From assembly GCA_028023455.1 (NCBI GenBank), contig JAQFVV010012398.1, positions 4,612,682 to 4,676,681 of the forward strand: DNA of 64,000 nt, given 5' to 3'. The translations under genes and the position numbers were made by a program. Under the pieces are notes generated by a model. It did not search any database. It was given only the letters and a program-made list of their open reading frames with translations, and was not told where the DNA came from. The stretch's first letter is position 1. Each line of letters begins with the position of its first letter. Source of the DNA: Epiperipatus broadwayi. Lineage: Eukaryota; Onychophora; Udeonychophora; Euonychophora; Peripatidae. Shown here one piece after another: positions 10,600 through 21,242 of the stretch.

Positions 10600-13500
10600 T
10601 GTGCCATTACAATTTAGTCACTCGCTAAATTTATAGTAATGTGCATGTAGAAAAGGTAAACCAAAAATCATCATCACATTTTTATATAACCATAAAAGAA
10701 GCTGTAGGGCATCCAAGTTCAAACCCTACCAGATCAAAATCTTAAATGCTTTAGACAGAAAGAGTGGGACAACAATTACATGCTTTATTTGTTTTTGTGT
10801 TGATAGAAAGGTAATACACACATTTAAACTTTAATATTCAACATTTTAACTTTCTTTAAAACTAACCTATGCTTGATCAATTTTAATGTCTTGTTCTATG
10901 CTTCTATTTTGCTTTTCTATAATTGTAATTGGGATTTAAAAGTTACAGATTTAATTTTAAATAATAGGGTTATAATTACTAAGCTAGCAATTATATTATT
11001 TAATGTTAGTTTATGAATGATTTGAAAGAATGAAGGATGTGTGTACATTACATACAGAAATTTACATTTACTAAATATTGAAAGAAAAGGAAGGATTAAA
11101 TCTGTCAAATTATTTTTTTTGTACAATTTTTTGTTAAAAGAGGAAATCTGTTTAATCAGATATCAATCTTTGTAGCAATTTTTTTTTGTAAATAATTGTT
11201 TTTCACTTTGGGAGCTTATAATGGGTGAGAGCTCTAATTTTGAAATTGTCTTATCTTAAGATCTAAAGAAGGAAGCTCAAAGATTTGAAATGTTACCTAA
11301 ATGTAAAAAAAAAAAAGAAAGGAAATAAGGATTAAGTCTATTTTTTTCTTTTAAACAAAAGTGTCTGGAAAAAGATTAAACTTTTCAGTTGAAAAATAAT
11401 TTAGTTGAAAATAAATTAGAGATCTAATTAAAACAAATTTGTCCAAAAATAGCAAGTTACGCTATCTCTGATTGGTTAAGTTAGCTAAAAATTGGATATA
11501 AAAAGTGTCTGAAATTTTTTTTTTTTGGGTGATTATGATTCATATTATTAAACTATTAAATTGAATGTTGAAAATATAAGAAATGGCTGGCTAGAAAAAT
11601 TATATGTATGTCCCATCTTTTGCTGACCATCTGGGGGAAGCTGCACATCACATAGGAAAGAAAAGATGTGTCTAAAATAATATTCTACACCTTTCAACTG
11701 ACCAGATAAATAAGATGTTTTTAATAGAAGGAAGAAAGCATTCACCTGCATTCAAAGAAGATGAATTAATCTACTGATAAATATTAATCATCAAGTCCAA
11801 TTAATTGTTACAACAACTGATTTTAAACTCAAGAAAATTTACAAATGTGAAAACAACTGCTGTATTTCATCCACATGCTTGACAGGAAGATTTAAATGTG
11901 AATGATAGCTGGTATAGAAAGTCATAAGAAAAATTAATATAATGATTTCCAAATTATCCACTTAAGCAAATAACCTCAATAGAGTCATCATCATCAAATA
12001 GTTATACACCTCAAGAAAGATTGTTCCCACGTAAAACGGAAATGGTAGCTGCAGAAATATAGACATTATACAAGACAAGTTTGAACCCTTGGAAATTCGC
12101 CACAAACAAAAGATCGGTAATATGACTTTATATCTATTTTCTTTATGATATCAGTCTTAATAAACATTTTAGCAATAAAGTGGTATATTTTATTTAAAGA
12201 ACTTTTAAAGACTATTCAGATTGATTAAAACAAGAATGTCTTATTAATAATAACTTTGAGCTTCATAAATGATCTTGAATGTATGAAAATTATTTGTTTA
12301 TTAATTTTACAGTTATGAAAAATATTAATGTGTAAAACAATTTTTTTTATGGTGTTATGATTTTAGTTTTAACTAATATATTATTATTATTTTGGTTTTA
12401 AATAATATTTTGTTATTATGGGATAAAACATGCACATACATAATGATATTTTTATATGTGTATAATTGCGAGTGAATGTGAAATAATAGGTGGTGTTAAA
12501 ATATTAAATTATTTTGTCTTGAGAAAGTATAGATTTCAGCGCTTGGAAGGGAGGGGGAGATAATGATTTAAGACTCTTTTCTAAAACTTGCTCTTTCAAT
12601 TCTACTAACATTTTTTTTTACATTCTATTTACATGTTAGATTTTTAAAGTATGTGTGCTAATGAGCAGATAATATTTTTTTTTCTCTTGAAATACTTTTC
12701 TCATGGAGTGAAAATCATGGTCAATGTGACGTCCAACTTAATACAAAATACTTTTGAAGGGAAAGGGGGAAGAACTTAAAATTAATCTGAGGATTGTTAT
12801 ATAATCAATTATTATTATTATTATTATTATTCATGTCAATTTTCATATTTATCTAGAAATTTTTATGTATAATGTTAGAAATGTAGTAATAAATATTAGT
12901 TTGTTTTATTAAACGAGACGTATATATTTCATTAAGTGTAGTCTTTGTTAAGTGTGATTATTCATCATCATCAATGGTTGAATATTAGTTATTTAAGATA
13001 TAAGTAAATATGCTAAAATTAAGCAATAATTATGAATTTCTTTATAAAATTTAGTTTTATGTTTAGGCTTAGTCCTAGAGCTGTAGTTGAAACCCTTGTC
13101 ATTATTGTTATTATTATCATCATCATCATCGTCCTCAATGTTTTAATTAATGAGCTGTTTAACTGTTTAAAGGCCATAAATAAATATTGATTTTATAATA
13201 TTTAGTGATTTCTTAGTATTATTATCACCACATCCCGTCATCTATTTCATGCAAGGATGAGTGAAGTGCCATCCTAAATTAGTTATATATAATCTGAGCT
13301 AAACTTATAAAAATATTGAAACACATTTGTTATGTTAAGATCGGAGAAATGATTTATGTCTAGTATACTCCACTTTGGTTTATAGATGTTTTACTTTTAC
13401 CTAAATATTAGTGCGTATAGTGATATGGTTCAAAAAGCAAAATCTCCCATTTTATTAGAAATAAAGTACCAAGAAGGGATTCAAACCCGGTACATGTGAA

Positions 13501-13804
13501 AGGTTATCAGATATAACCATGTCTAGATTCAGATAATCTAGTGGCGCCCTGCTAGACCATATTCACTTAGTATTTGTTTAAACATGCACTTAACATCAAA
13601 CCATGAAATGAAAGTGGATAAAACCTACTGCCTGTATACCTGAGTTATATTTTATTGAATTACTAGTGTACTCACTTCACGTGATTTGTTATTAATAATT
13701 TGCTTATAATTTTTGATATTTGGATTTTGAGAAATCTATAATATTTGAACCATCTTTAATTTGTATATGGTCATATCTTTTGATGGACATTTAATTATGT
13801 TACA
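10600..13804 (+). repeat. 5' LTR (3.2 kb)
   Basis: It aligns from end to end with 17640-20847, apart from scattered single-base changes and a few short indels. Examples are an extra tissue of about 24 bases (ccatatatctgag...) after cacgtgattt in the 3' copy, and different ATT-repeat lengths near 12815. Near 13478-13560 the minus strand shows a box-B-like cgggtttgaatccc, possibly an old tRNA-derived insertion now part of both LTRs. Small frames at 10917-11126 and 11548-11751 recur in both LTRs but have no domain. Confidence 0.9.
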
Positions 13805-13805
13805 A

Positions 13806-13823
13806 TGGACACCCAACTGGGGC
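13806..13823 (+). other. Primer binding site
   Basis: TGGACACCCAACTGGGGC lies one base after the LTR end. It resembles the complement of an animal tRNA-Lys 3' end (TGG, then CCCAAC, then GGGGC) but with small indels. Priming by a lysine-type tRNA is an inference. Confidence 0.65.
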
Positions 13824-14423
13824 TTGATATTTTACCATATACTTGAAAAAGGGAGTCTATAGAATGATAGGAGATGTGTGGTTAAAAATAGAGAAATTTT
13901 TTTTAGTAAAAAATTTTTTTTTTTTTTCAGTAAAATTTTTTTTTTTGTCTTACAAAATTTTCTTGGCCAAACAGTCTTATTTTAGATGATGATGTTTAAT
14001 ATGATTTAATTTTTCATTGATGATGATAAAATGGGTACAGCCATAAAACAGCTTGTTTTTTTTATCAGTTTTGAAAATAGAGATGAATATCACAACTTAA
14101 GACAAAGGTGAAATAAATAATAGATTTTTTTTTTTTTTGTGGAACATTAAAGTGATTTATTGCCAGATAGGATAGGCATAGTAATAATGATGAATTATGG
14201 AATAGTAGTCTCATGTGTGTTTGGTGAGTTCATTTTGTAAAAAGTCTATGATTTTAGAGGTTTGATTGGATGGTTGATCGTTGGAGTTTGGTTGGTTAGA
14301 TTGCAGTTTTAATGATGAGTGGAGAGTTTTGTCATTGCCTTGAGAATGCTGTGTATTTTGTGTAACTTATGAATGATCAAACCCATTCACTGCTCCAACC
14401 CAATTTATAAGTTATCTTTATGT

Positions 14424-14680
14424 TATCATGAAGCAGTTAACAGCAGACCTGCCATGATACCAGCCTATAAGTCTCCAAGAGAGAGAGCACGGCATAGTTT
14501 TCCAATCAAGTTTATATGTTAGTCTGATTTTATCATGAAGCAGTTAACAGCAGTCCTGCCATGATATCAGCCTATAAGTCTCCAAGAGAGAGAGCAAGGT
14601 TTCGTTTTTGTAGTCTATAATAAGCAGGGTATTCCTTGATACTTGCCACATAAGACTCCAAGAGAGAGAGCAAGGCATAG
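14424..14680 (+). repeat. 107 bp tandem repeat in the 5' leader
   Basis: Two adjacent units (14424-14530, 14531-14637) share tatcatgaagcagttaacag, cctgccatgata and ctccaagagagagagcaagg-like blocks. A third partial copy of the last block follows near 14655. The array lies between the LTR and the ORF, where packaging or translation signals of LTR elements often sit. It encodes nothing recognisable. Confidence 0.8.
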
Positions 14681-15134
14681 TTTATCTATTTTAGCCTCTA
14701 AGACTTAATACTTATTGTATTGCAACAGAGTTTGCTTCATTCAATCAAGGGTGTAATGGTTAATAGTGATCAAATTGGGATGATCTTCTGAGTGCTCGTG
14801 ATGCATTGTGTGATTATAGTGCTGTGATTGAATTCTTTTATTTATCTCAGAATTGTGAACTGCTAATCATTCTGTGGACTGTCAATATCTGTCGGATTTC
14901 TGGGAGAATGGATGAATGTATAATTTGGGCTATTGCAGACAGACATGCACTATATAGATTATTGTTATGGAGTTCATCAAATAAGGACATTAATTTTTTT
15001 TTTTTGTATTTGTAAGGCATAATAAGGTGAAAAGCAAATCAGTCAGTTGGTCAGAATAGGTGTCAGACAGGGAGAAGATGTGTGGATTTTTGATGGTCAG
15101 GGAAGTACAGATGGGATATATATAGTTTTATAAC

Positions 15135-17327
15135 ATGAGTGAACTAAATTATAGTATGGAAGAAGTTATGGAAGAGGAAGGTGCCCCAATACCAGGAATC
15201 AGTGATTGTTTTCATACTGAAGAAGAGGATAGGGAAATTGCCTTTAAAAAAGCTCAAGAAAAAGAGGAAATAGAGGAAAATGCCTCTAAAGTCAGTAGCA
15301 ATAATAAGGCCTCAAGTATAGAAATGGTAGATGAGGAGCCAGAAGTGGGCCAGGCTCAGATAGAAAAGATAGCACCATCATATATGGACATGATAATGCA
15401 GATGCTCAGAAGTATGAGAGAGGAGAGTAAGCAAAGTATGATAAATCTAGAACAAAAGATGGAGAAAAGTATAATATGTCTAAGAGAAGATAGTAAGCAC
15501 AGTATAATAAGTATAGAGAGTCTAAGAGAAGATAGTAAGCACAGTATAATAAGCATAGAGAGTCTAAGAGAAGATAGGAAGCAGCTCATAGAAAGTTTAA
15601 GAGATGATGGAAAAGGCATAGAAAGGGTAGAAAGTTTAAAAGAAGAGGATAAGAGGAGTGAAGATGAATTAAAAGAAAATATCAATAGCTCTGTTGAAAA
15701 CAACAGTAAAATTTCTATAGCTTCGGGAGATAAAATAGAGAAACATGGGAAAAGAGCCTCAATTCCTGGAGTTGATAATCCTTATAAAGAAGAGGATGGA
15801 GAGGTTGTAATGGGATTAGAAGTTACCGTAAAAGTAAAGGGGATAATAACAAGTACTGAAGAGTTTCAGATTCGAATAAAGAAGGAAGCACTATCAGGTA
15901 TAAAATTGACCAGACTGATGAAAGATTGTATGTATCAAAACATACAAGAAGATTATAACAAATCCAAAAGAAATAAGGAAAGTCTGGAACAAAAGGTTTG
16001 TCGTTCTGTGAAAAGATGGATAGAAAGTCTAAGAGAGGATAGCAAAAAGAGTGCAGAAAGTATAATAGAAGGTAGTCAAAGATTAGAAGATAATGTTGAA
16101 ACCTCTTTAGAAGATAGAGCAGGAGAGATGGGTGAATATGTTAGACTTGTAAAAGGTAGTCAGAGCTTACCAGTTTTAAAAGATAATCTGGATAGTCCGA
16201 TCACTGATAATAAAGAAAATAATGTAAAGTTAGATACACTGATAGAGAATAAGTTCCCAGAAGTAGAAAGGCCAATAGTAGCTGCAAAACCAAGTCTCTC
16301 AGTAAAAAGAATACATGAGATGATGACCAAAGAGCAGATGGGGATAGATCATGAAGTGAAAAGAAGGAAAAGAGAGTTGGAGGAAAAACTTCATGCATCC
16401 GATAAGATGATTGATTTAAGAGAGGCAACAGGGGAGATGAAACTAGATATTTTAGAAAGAGAACAAAAGTTTCAACAGTCTGTAGTTTTCAATCTAGTAA
16501 CAAACCAGCATGTGTGGTTTCAAAAATCTGTCTTCTTAAATAGATTGGAGATACCTTATATATGGTATAGAGAGGCAATCTCTCTGAAAAATGTAAATGT
16601 CCAAATCTCTCTGAAAAATTCAACTGCTCTGGAAAAGTCAAAAATAAGTTATATCTGGTACAGAGAGGCAATCTCTCTGAAAAATGTAAATGTCCAGTGT
16701 GTATCAGACAGAGAATCAATCTCTCTGAAAAATTTAAATGCTCTGTTAAATTTAAGTGTGCCTTATATTTGGTACAAAGAGTCAACCTTTTTAGAGAGTT
16801 TAAAAATAAACTATACATGGCACAGAGAATCAATCTCTCTAGAAGATGTAATGAATTATATCTGGTACAGAGAGTCAATCTCTCTGAAGAGTTTTAAGGT
16901 CCATTATATATGGTACAAAGAATCTATCTCTCTGAAAAATGCTCTGGAAATTTTAAATGTGCCTTATATATGGTACAAAGAGTCAACCTTTCTAGAAAAT
17001 TTAAAAATAAATTATACGTGGCCCAGAGAATCAACCTCTCTGGAAGATTTAAGGATGAATTATATATGGTACAGAGAGTCAATCTTTCTGGAAAGTTTAA
17101 AAATAAAGTATGTATGGTATAGAGAGTCAATCTCTCCGAAAAACTTCAAGGCATGTTACGTATGGTACCAAGAGTCCATATTTCTAAATGAGGTTTGTAA
17201 TAGGAGGTTATATAAAATAATTCCTCCAGATATGTTTTATAAATATCCAGTCAAGATGAAAAATGGAAATATTAAAAACGGACTGGATGTACATGTGCAA
17301 TTTTATGCAGACCATGATATTATTTGA
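15135..17327 (+). CDS. Repeat-built 730-residue protein of the non-autonomous LTR element
   Basis: An intact ORF starting MSELNYSMEEVMEEEG; I do not recognise its family. Residues 1-90 are acidic. About 95-175 hold a 14-residue coiled-coil-like repeat (SLREDSKHSIISIE and variants), two units being perfect at DNA level (42 bp). About 215-270 is a less repetitive stretch (EVTVKVKGIITSTEEFQIR). About 290-450 is again charged, with scattered SLREDS echoes. About 456-690 hold some 13 copies of a mostly 16-residue unit, consensus Y-I-W-Y-R-E-S-I-S-L-K/E-x(4-5), with 15- and 22-residue variants. The last 40 residues are unrelated. No zinc knuckle, protease or polymerase motif is visible. It sits where gag-pol would lie, so it may be a structural or RNA-binding product, or an ORF kept open because its repeats lack stops. 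Confidence 0.8.
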   Translation: MSELNYSMEEVMEEEGAPIPGISDCFHTEEEDREIAFKKAQEKEEIEENASKVSSNNKASSIEMVDEEPEVGQAQIEKIAPSYMDMIMQMLRSMREESKQSMINLEQKMEKSIICLREDSKHSIISIESLREDSKHSIISIESLREDRKQLIESLRDDGKGIERVESLKEEDKRSEDELKENINSSVENNSKISIASGDKIEKHGKRASIPGVDNPYKEEDGEVVMGLEVTVKVKGIITSTEEFQIRIKKEALSGIKLTRLMKDCMYQNIQEDYNKSKRNKESLEQKVCRSVKRWIESLREDSKKSAESIIEGSQRLEDNVETSLEDRAGEMGEYVRLVKGSQSLPVLKDNLDSPITDNKENNVKLDTLIENKFPEVERPIVAAKPSLSVKRIHEMMTKEQMGIDHEVKRRKRELEEKLHASDKMIDLREATGEMKLDILEREQKFQQSVVFNLVTNQHVWFQKSVFLNRLEIPYIWYREAISLKNVNVQISLKNSTALEKSKISYIWYREAISLKNVNVQCVSDRESISLKNLNALLNLSVPYIWYKESTFLESLKINYTWHRESISLEDVMNYIWYRESISLKSFKVHYIWYKESISLKNALEILNVPYIWYKESTFLENLKINYTWPRESTSLEDLRMNYIWYRESIFLESLKIKYVWYRESISPKNFKACYVWYQESIFLNEVCNRRLYKIIPPDMFYKYPVKMKNGNIKNGLDVHVQFYADHDII

Positions 17328-17451
17328 AAAGAAAAAGCCATTCCAAATTACAAAGAAAATAGGAGAGAATGCCTACATGCTTGCTACTCTTGATGGGAAT
17401 AAGGGGACCTATAATGCTAGGAGTTTGATCCCTTATACTTCAGCAGAATAG
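17263..17451 (+). pseudogene. Integrase C-terminal tail remnant
   Basis: A short frame overlapping the end of the 730-codon ORF in another frame. Its second half (FEKKKPFQITKKIGENAYML, then ATLDGNKGTYNARSLIPYTS) matches the end of Metaviridae integrases, where a 'PFkI.k.igenaYvL' strand pair is followed by 'GtyNArsLkpY'. The same GTYNA-x-S signature occurs at about 58690-58750 in the dead gypsy element. The rest of pol is missing, so this looks like the right edge of a large internal deletion in an ancestral autonomous element. Confidence 0.7.
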
Positions 17452-17623
17452 CCTGGCAAAGATCTCCAAATAAATTACTTTGAGTTTTCTAATGAAAAAT
17501 CTGATATTTACCAGTAGATAAAACTTTTTTTTTGATTATTAGTATGTTTATTATTATTAGTGTATTTATTAGTTAGGATTTTTTTTAAAATATAGTTAAA
17601 ACAAAAGTGCTGATGATTTTATC

Positions 17624-17639
17624 CGAAGGGGGAGAAAGT
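17624..17639 (+). other. Polypurine tract
   Basis: GAAGGGGGAGAAAGT ends exactly where the 3' LTR starts (TGTGCC). It fixes the strand of the element as plus. Confidence 0.8.
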
Positions 17640-20600
17640 TGTGCCATTACAATTTAGTCACTCGCTAAATTTATAGTAATGTGCATGTAGAAAAGGTAAA
17701 CCAAAAATCATCATCACATTTTTATATAACCATAAAAGAAGCTGTAGGGCATCCAAGTTCAAACCCTACCAGATCAAAATCTTAAACGCTTTAGACAGAA
17801 AGAGTGGGACAACAATTATATGCTTTATTTGTTTGTGTGTTGATAGAAAGGTAATACACACATTTAAACTATTTAATATTCAACATTTTAACTTTCTTTA
17901 AAACTAACCTATGCTTGATCAATTTTAATGTCTTGTTCTATGCTTCTATTTTGCTTTTCTATAATTGTAATTGGGATTTAAAAGTTACAGATTTAATTTT
18001 AAATAATAGGGTTATAATTACTAAGCTAGCAATTATATTATTTAATGTTAGTTTATGAATGATTTGAAAGAATGAAGGATGTGTGTACATTACATACAGA
18101 AATTTACATTTACTAAATATTGAAAGAAAAGGAAGGATTAAATCTATCAAATTATTTTTTTTGTACAATTTTTTGTTAAAAGAGGAAATCTGTTTAATCA
18201 GATATCGATCTTTGTAGCAATTTTTTTTTGTAAATAATTGTTTTTCACTTTGGGAGCTTATAATGGGTGAGAGCTCTAATTTTGAAATTGTCTTATCTTA
18301 AGATCTAAAGAAGGAAGCTCAAAGATTTGAAATGTTACCTAAATGTAAAAAAAAAAAAGAAAGGAAATAAGGATTAAGTCTATTTTTTTTTTTAAATAAA
18401 AGTGTCTGGAAAAGGATTAAACTTTTCAGTTGAAAAATAATTTAGTTGAAAATAAATTAGAGATCTAATTAAAACAAATTTGTCCAAAAATAGCAAGTGA
18501 CGCTATCTCTGATTGGTTAAGTTAGCTAAAAATTGGATATAAAAAGTGTCTGGAATTTTTTTTTTTTTGGGTGATTATGATTCATATTATTAAACTATTA
18601 AATTGAATGTTGAAAATATAAGAAATGGCTGGCTAGAAAAATTATATGTATGTCCCATCTTTTGCTGACCATCTGGGGGAAGCTGCACATCACATAGGAA
18701 AGAAAAGATGTTGTGTCTAAAGTAATATTCTACACCTTTCAACTGACCAGATAAATAAGATGTTTTTAATAGAAGGAAGAAAGCATTCACCTGCATTCAA
18801 AGAAGATGAATTAATCTACTGATAAATATTAAGCATCAAGTCCAATTAATTGTTACAACAACTGATTTTAAACTCAAGAAAATTTACAAATGTGAAAACA
18901 ACTGTATTTCATCCACATGCTTGACAGGAAGATTTAAATGTGAATGATAGCTGGTATAGAAAGTCAGAAGAAAAATTAATATAATGATTTCCAAATTATC
19001 CACTAAAGCAAATAACCTCAATAGAGTCATCATCATCAAATAGTTATACACCTCAAGAAAGAGATTGTTCCCACATAAAACGGAAATGGTAGCTGCAGAA
19101 ATATAGACATTATACAAGACAAGTTTGAACCCTTGGAAATTTGCCACAAACAAAAGATCGGTAATATGACTTTTTATATCTATTTTCTTTATGATATCAG
19201 TCTTAATAAACATTTTAGCAATAAAGTGGTATATTTTATTTAAAGAACTTTTAAAGACTATTCAGATCGATTAAAACAAGAATGTCTTACTAATAATAAC
19301 TTTGAGCTTCATAAATGATCTTGAATGTATGAAAATTATTTGTTTATTAATTTTACAGTTATGAAAAATATTAATGTGTAAAACAATTTTTTTTATGGTG
19401 TTATGATTTTAGTTTTAACTAATATATTATTATTATTTTGGTTTTAAATAATATTTTGTTATTATGGGATAAAACATGCACATACATAATGATATTTTTA
19501 TATGTGTATATTTGCGAGTGAATGTGAAATAATAGGTGGTGTTAAAATATTAAATTATTTTGTCTTGAGAAAGTATAGATTTCAGCGCTTGGAAGGGAGG
19601 GGGAGATAATGATTTAAAACTCTTTTCTAAAACTTGCTCTTTCAATTCTACTAATATTTTTTTTTTACATTCTATTTACATGTTAGATTTTTAAAGTATG
19701 TGTGCTAATGAGCAGATAATATTTTTTTTTTCTCTTGAAATACTTTTCTCATGGAGTGAAAATCATGGTCAATGTGACGTCCAACTTAATACAAAATACA
19801 TTTAAAGGGAAAGGGGGAAGAACTTAAAATTAATCTGAGGATTGTTATATAATCAATTATTATTATTATTATTATTCATGTCAATTTTCATATTTATCTA
19901 GAAATTTTTATGTATATGTTAGAAATGTAGTAATAAATATTAGTTTGTTTTATTAAACGAGACGTATATATTTCATTAAGTGTCGTCTTTGTTAAGTGTG
20001 ATTATTCATCATCATCAATGGTTGAATATTAGTTATTTAAGATATAAGTAAATATGCTAAAATTAAGCAATAATTATGAATTTCTTTATAAAATTTAGTT
20101 TTATGTTTAGGCTTAGTCCTAGAGCTGTAGTTGAAACCCTTGTCATTATTGTTATTATTATCATCATCATCATCGTCCTCAACGTTTTAATTAATGAGCT
20201 GTTTAACTGTTTAAAGGCCATAAATAAATATTGATTTTATAATATTTAGTGATTTCTTAGTATTATTATCACCACATCCCATCATCTATTTCATGCAAGG
20301 ATGAGTGAAGTGCCATCCTAAATTAGTTATATATAATCTGAGCTAAACTTATAAAAATATTGAAACACATTTGTTATGTTAAGATCGGAGAAATGATTTA
20401 TGTCTAGTATACTCCACTTTGGTTTATAGATGTTTTACTTTTACCTAAATATTAGTGCGTATAGTGATATGGCTCAAAAAGCAAAATCTCCCATTTTATT
20501 AGAAATAAAGTACCAAGAAGGGATTCAAACCCGGTACATGTGAAAGGTTATCAGATATAACCGTGTCTAGATTCAGATAATCTAGTAGCACCCTGCTAGA

Positions 20601-20847
20601 CCATATTCACTTAGTATTTGTTTAAACATGCACTTAACATCAAACCAAGAAATGAAAGTGGATAAAACCTACTGCCTGTATACCTGAGTTATATTTTATT
20701 GAATTACTAGTGTACTCACTTCACGTGATTTCCATATATCTGAGTTATAATACTTGTTAATAATAATTTGTTTATAATTCTTATATATATATTTTGGACT
20801 CAGATATGGTAATAATATCTTTTGATGAACATCATAAATTTGTTACA
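17640..20847 (+). repeat. 3' LTR (3.2 kb)
   Basis: Partner of 10600-13804. It ends TTTGTTACA before a (TA)n run. The frames at 17959-18168 and 18590-18796 repeat those of the 5' LTR. The frame at 18884-19213 has no recognisable domain and is not open in the 5' copy, so none is likely a gene. Confidence 0.9.
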
Positions 20848-20989
20848 ATATATATATATTAAAATTTAAGCTAATTTAAATAAGAAATGTGAAAATAAGT
20901 CAATAAAGAGCATAACTTGTAAATAAATAAGTATATTTAATTTATACTCTTTGTTTAAATTTGTTTGGATTTTAATATATGTAAGATCA

Positions 20990-21195
20990 TTGCAAATCTT
21001 AAGCTGGATGCCAATAGATTGTAAAAGATCCAGAAAGAGACCACATGTGAGATAGTTAGATGAAATAAGAAAGTGTGCAGGGATGATATGTAGAAGAGAA
21101 GGTAAACATTGAAGAAAATGGATTGAACATGGAGAGACCTTCATCCTGCAGTGGATTGATAATGGTTGTTGATGATGAAGATCATTGCAGTATAC
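20990..21195 (-). repeat. Dispersed repeat with a catcatcaac...ctgcaggatgaagg core
   Basis: Read on the minus strand this gives cttcatcatcaacaaccatt, then cactgcaggatgaaggtctc, then tccatgttcaatccattttc, and continues into cacactttcttatttcat. The same order occurs on the plus strand at 39005-39150. A catcatca run followed by a ctgcaggatgaaggcctc-like block is a pattern I associate with old conserved repeats in invertebrates. The class (SINE or LINE tail) is uncertain. Confidence 0.65.
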
Positions 21196-21242
21196 ATTCA
21201 AGAAAGATTCCTTTAGAATGAACTGCAAAATTAAAGCTTATA

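Larger units (their letters stand above)
10600..20847 (+). mobile_element. Large non-autonomous LTR retrotransposon with 3.2 kb LTRs
   Basis: Two near-identical direct repeats (10600-13804, 17640-20847) begin TGTGCCATTAC and end GTTACA. A primer-binding-site-like TGGACACCCAACTGGGGC lies one base after the first, and a polypurine tract GAAGGGGGAGAAAG precedes the second. The flanking 4-mers are atat on both sides, but within TA repeats. The internal 3.8 kb has a repeat leader, one ORF (15135-17327) and an integrase-tail remnant, with no reverse transcriptase, RNase H or integrase core. The layout is that of a LARD (large retrotransposon derivative), but unlike typical LARDs it encodes a long protein. 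Close LTR identity suggests fairly recent mobilisation by a partner element. Confidence 0.88.

Noticed and set aside
10917-11126. ORF of 69 codons repeated at 17959-18168
   Set aside because: Repeated only because both LTRs are near-identical; no domain, hydrophobic low-complexity sequence.
13478-13560. tRNA-like sequence on the minus strand of the LTR (cgggtttgaatccc)
   Set aside because: Box-B-like match only; it is fixed in both LTRs and the D-arm region does not fold convincingly, so not called as a separate SINE.
14806-15015. 69-codon ORF upstream of the large ORF
   Set aside because: No domain and no repeat copy; lies in the leader of the LTR element and could be chance.
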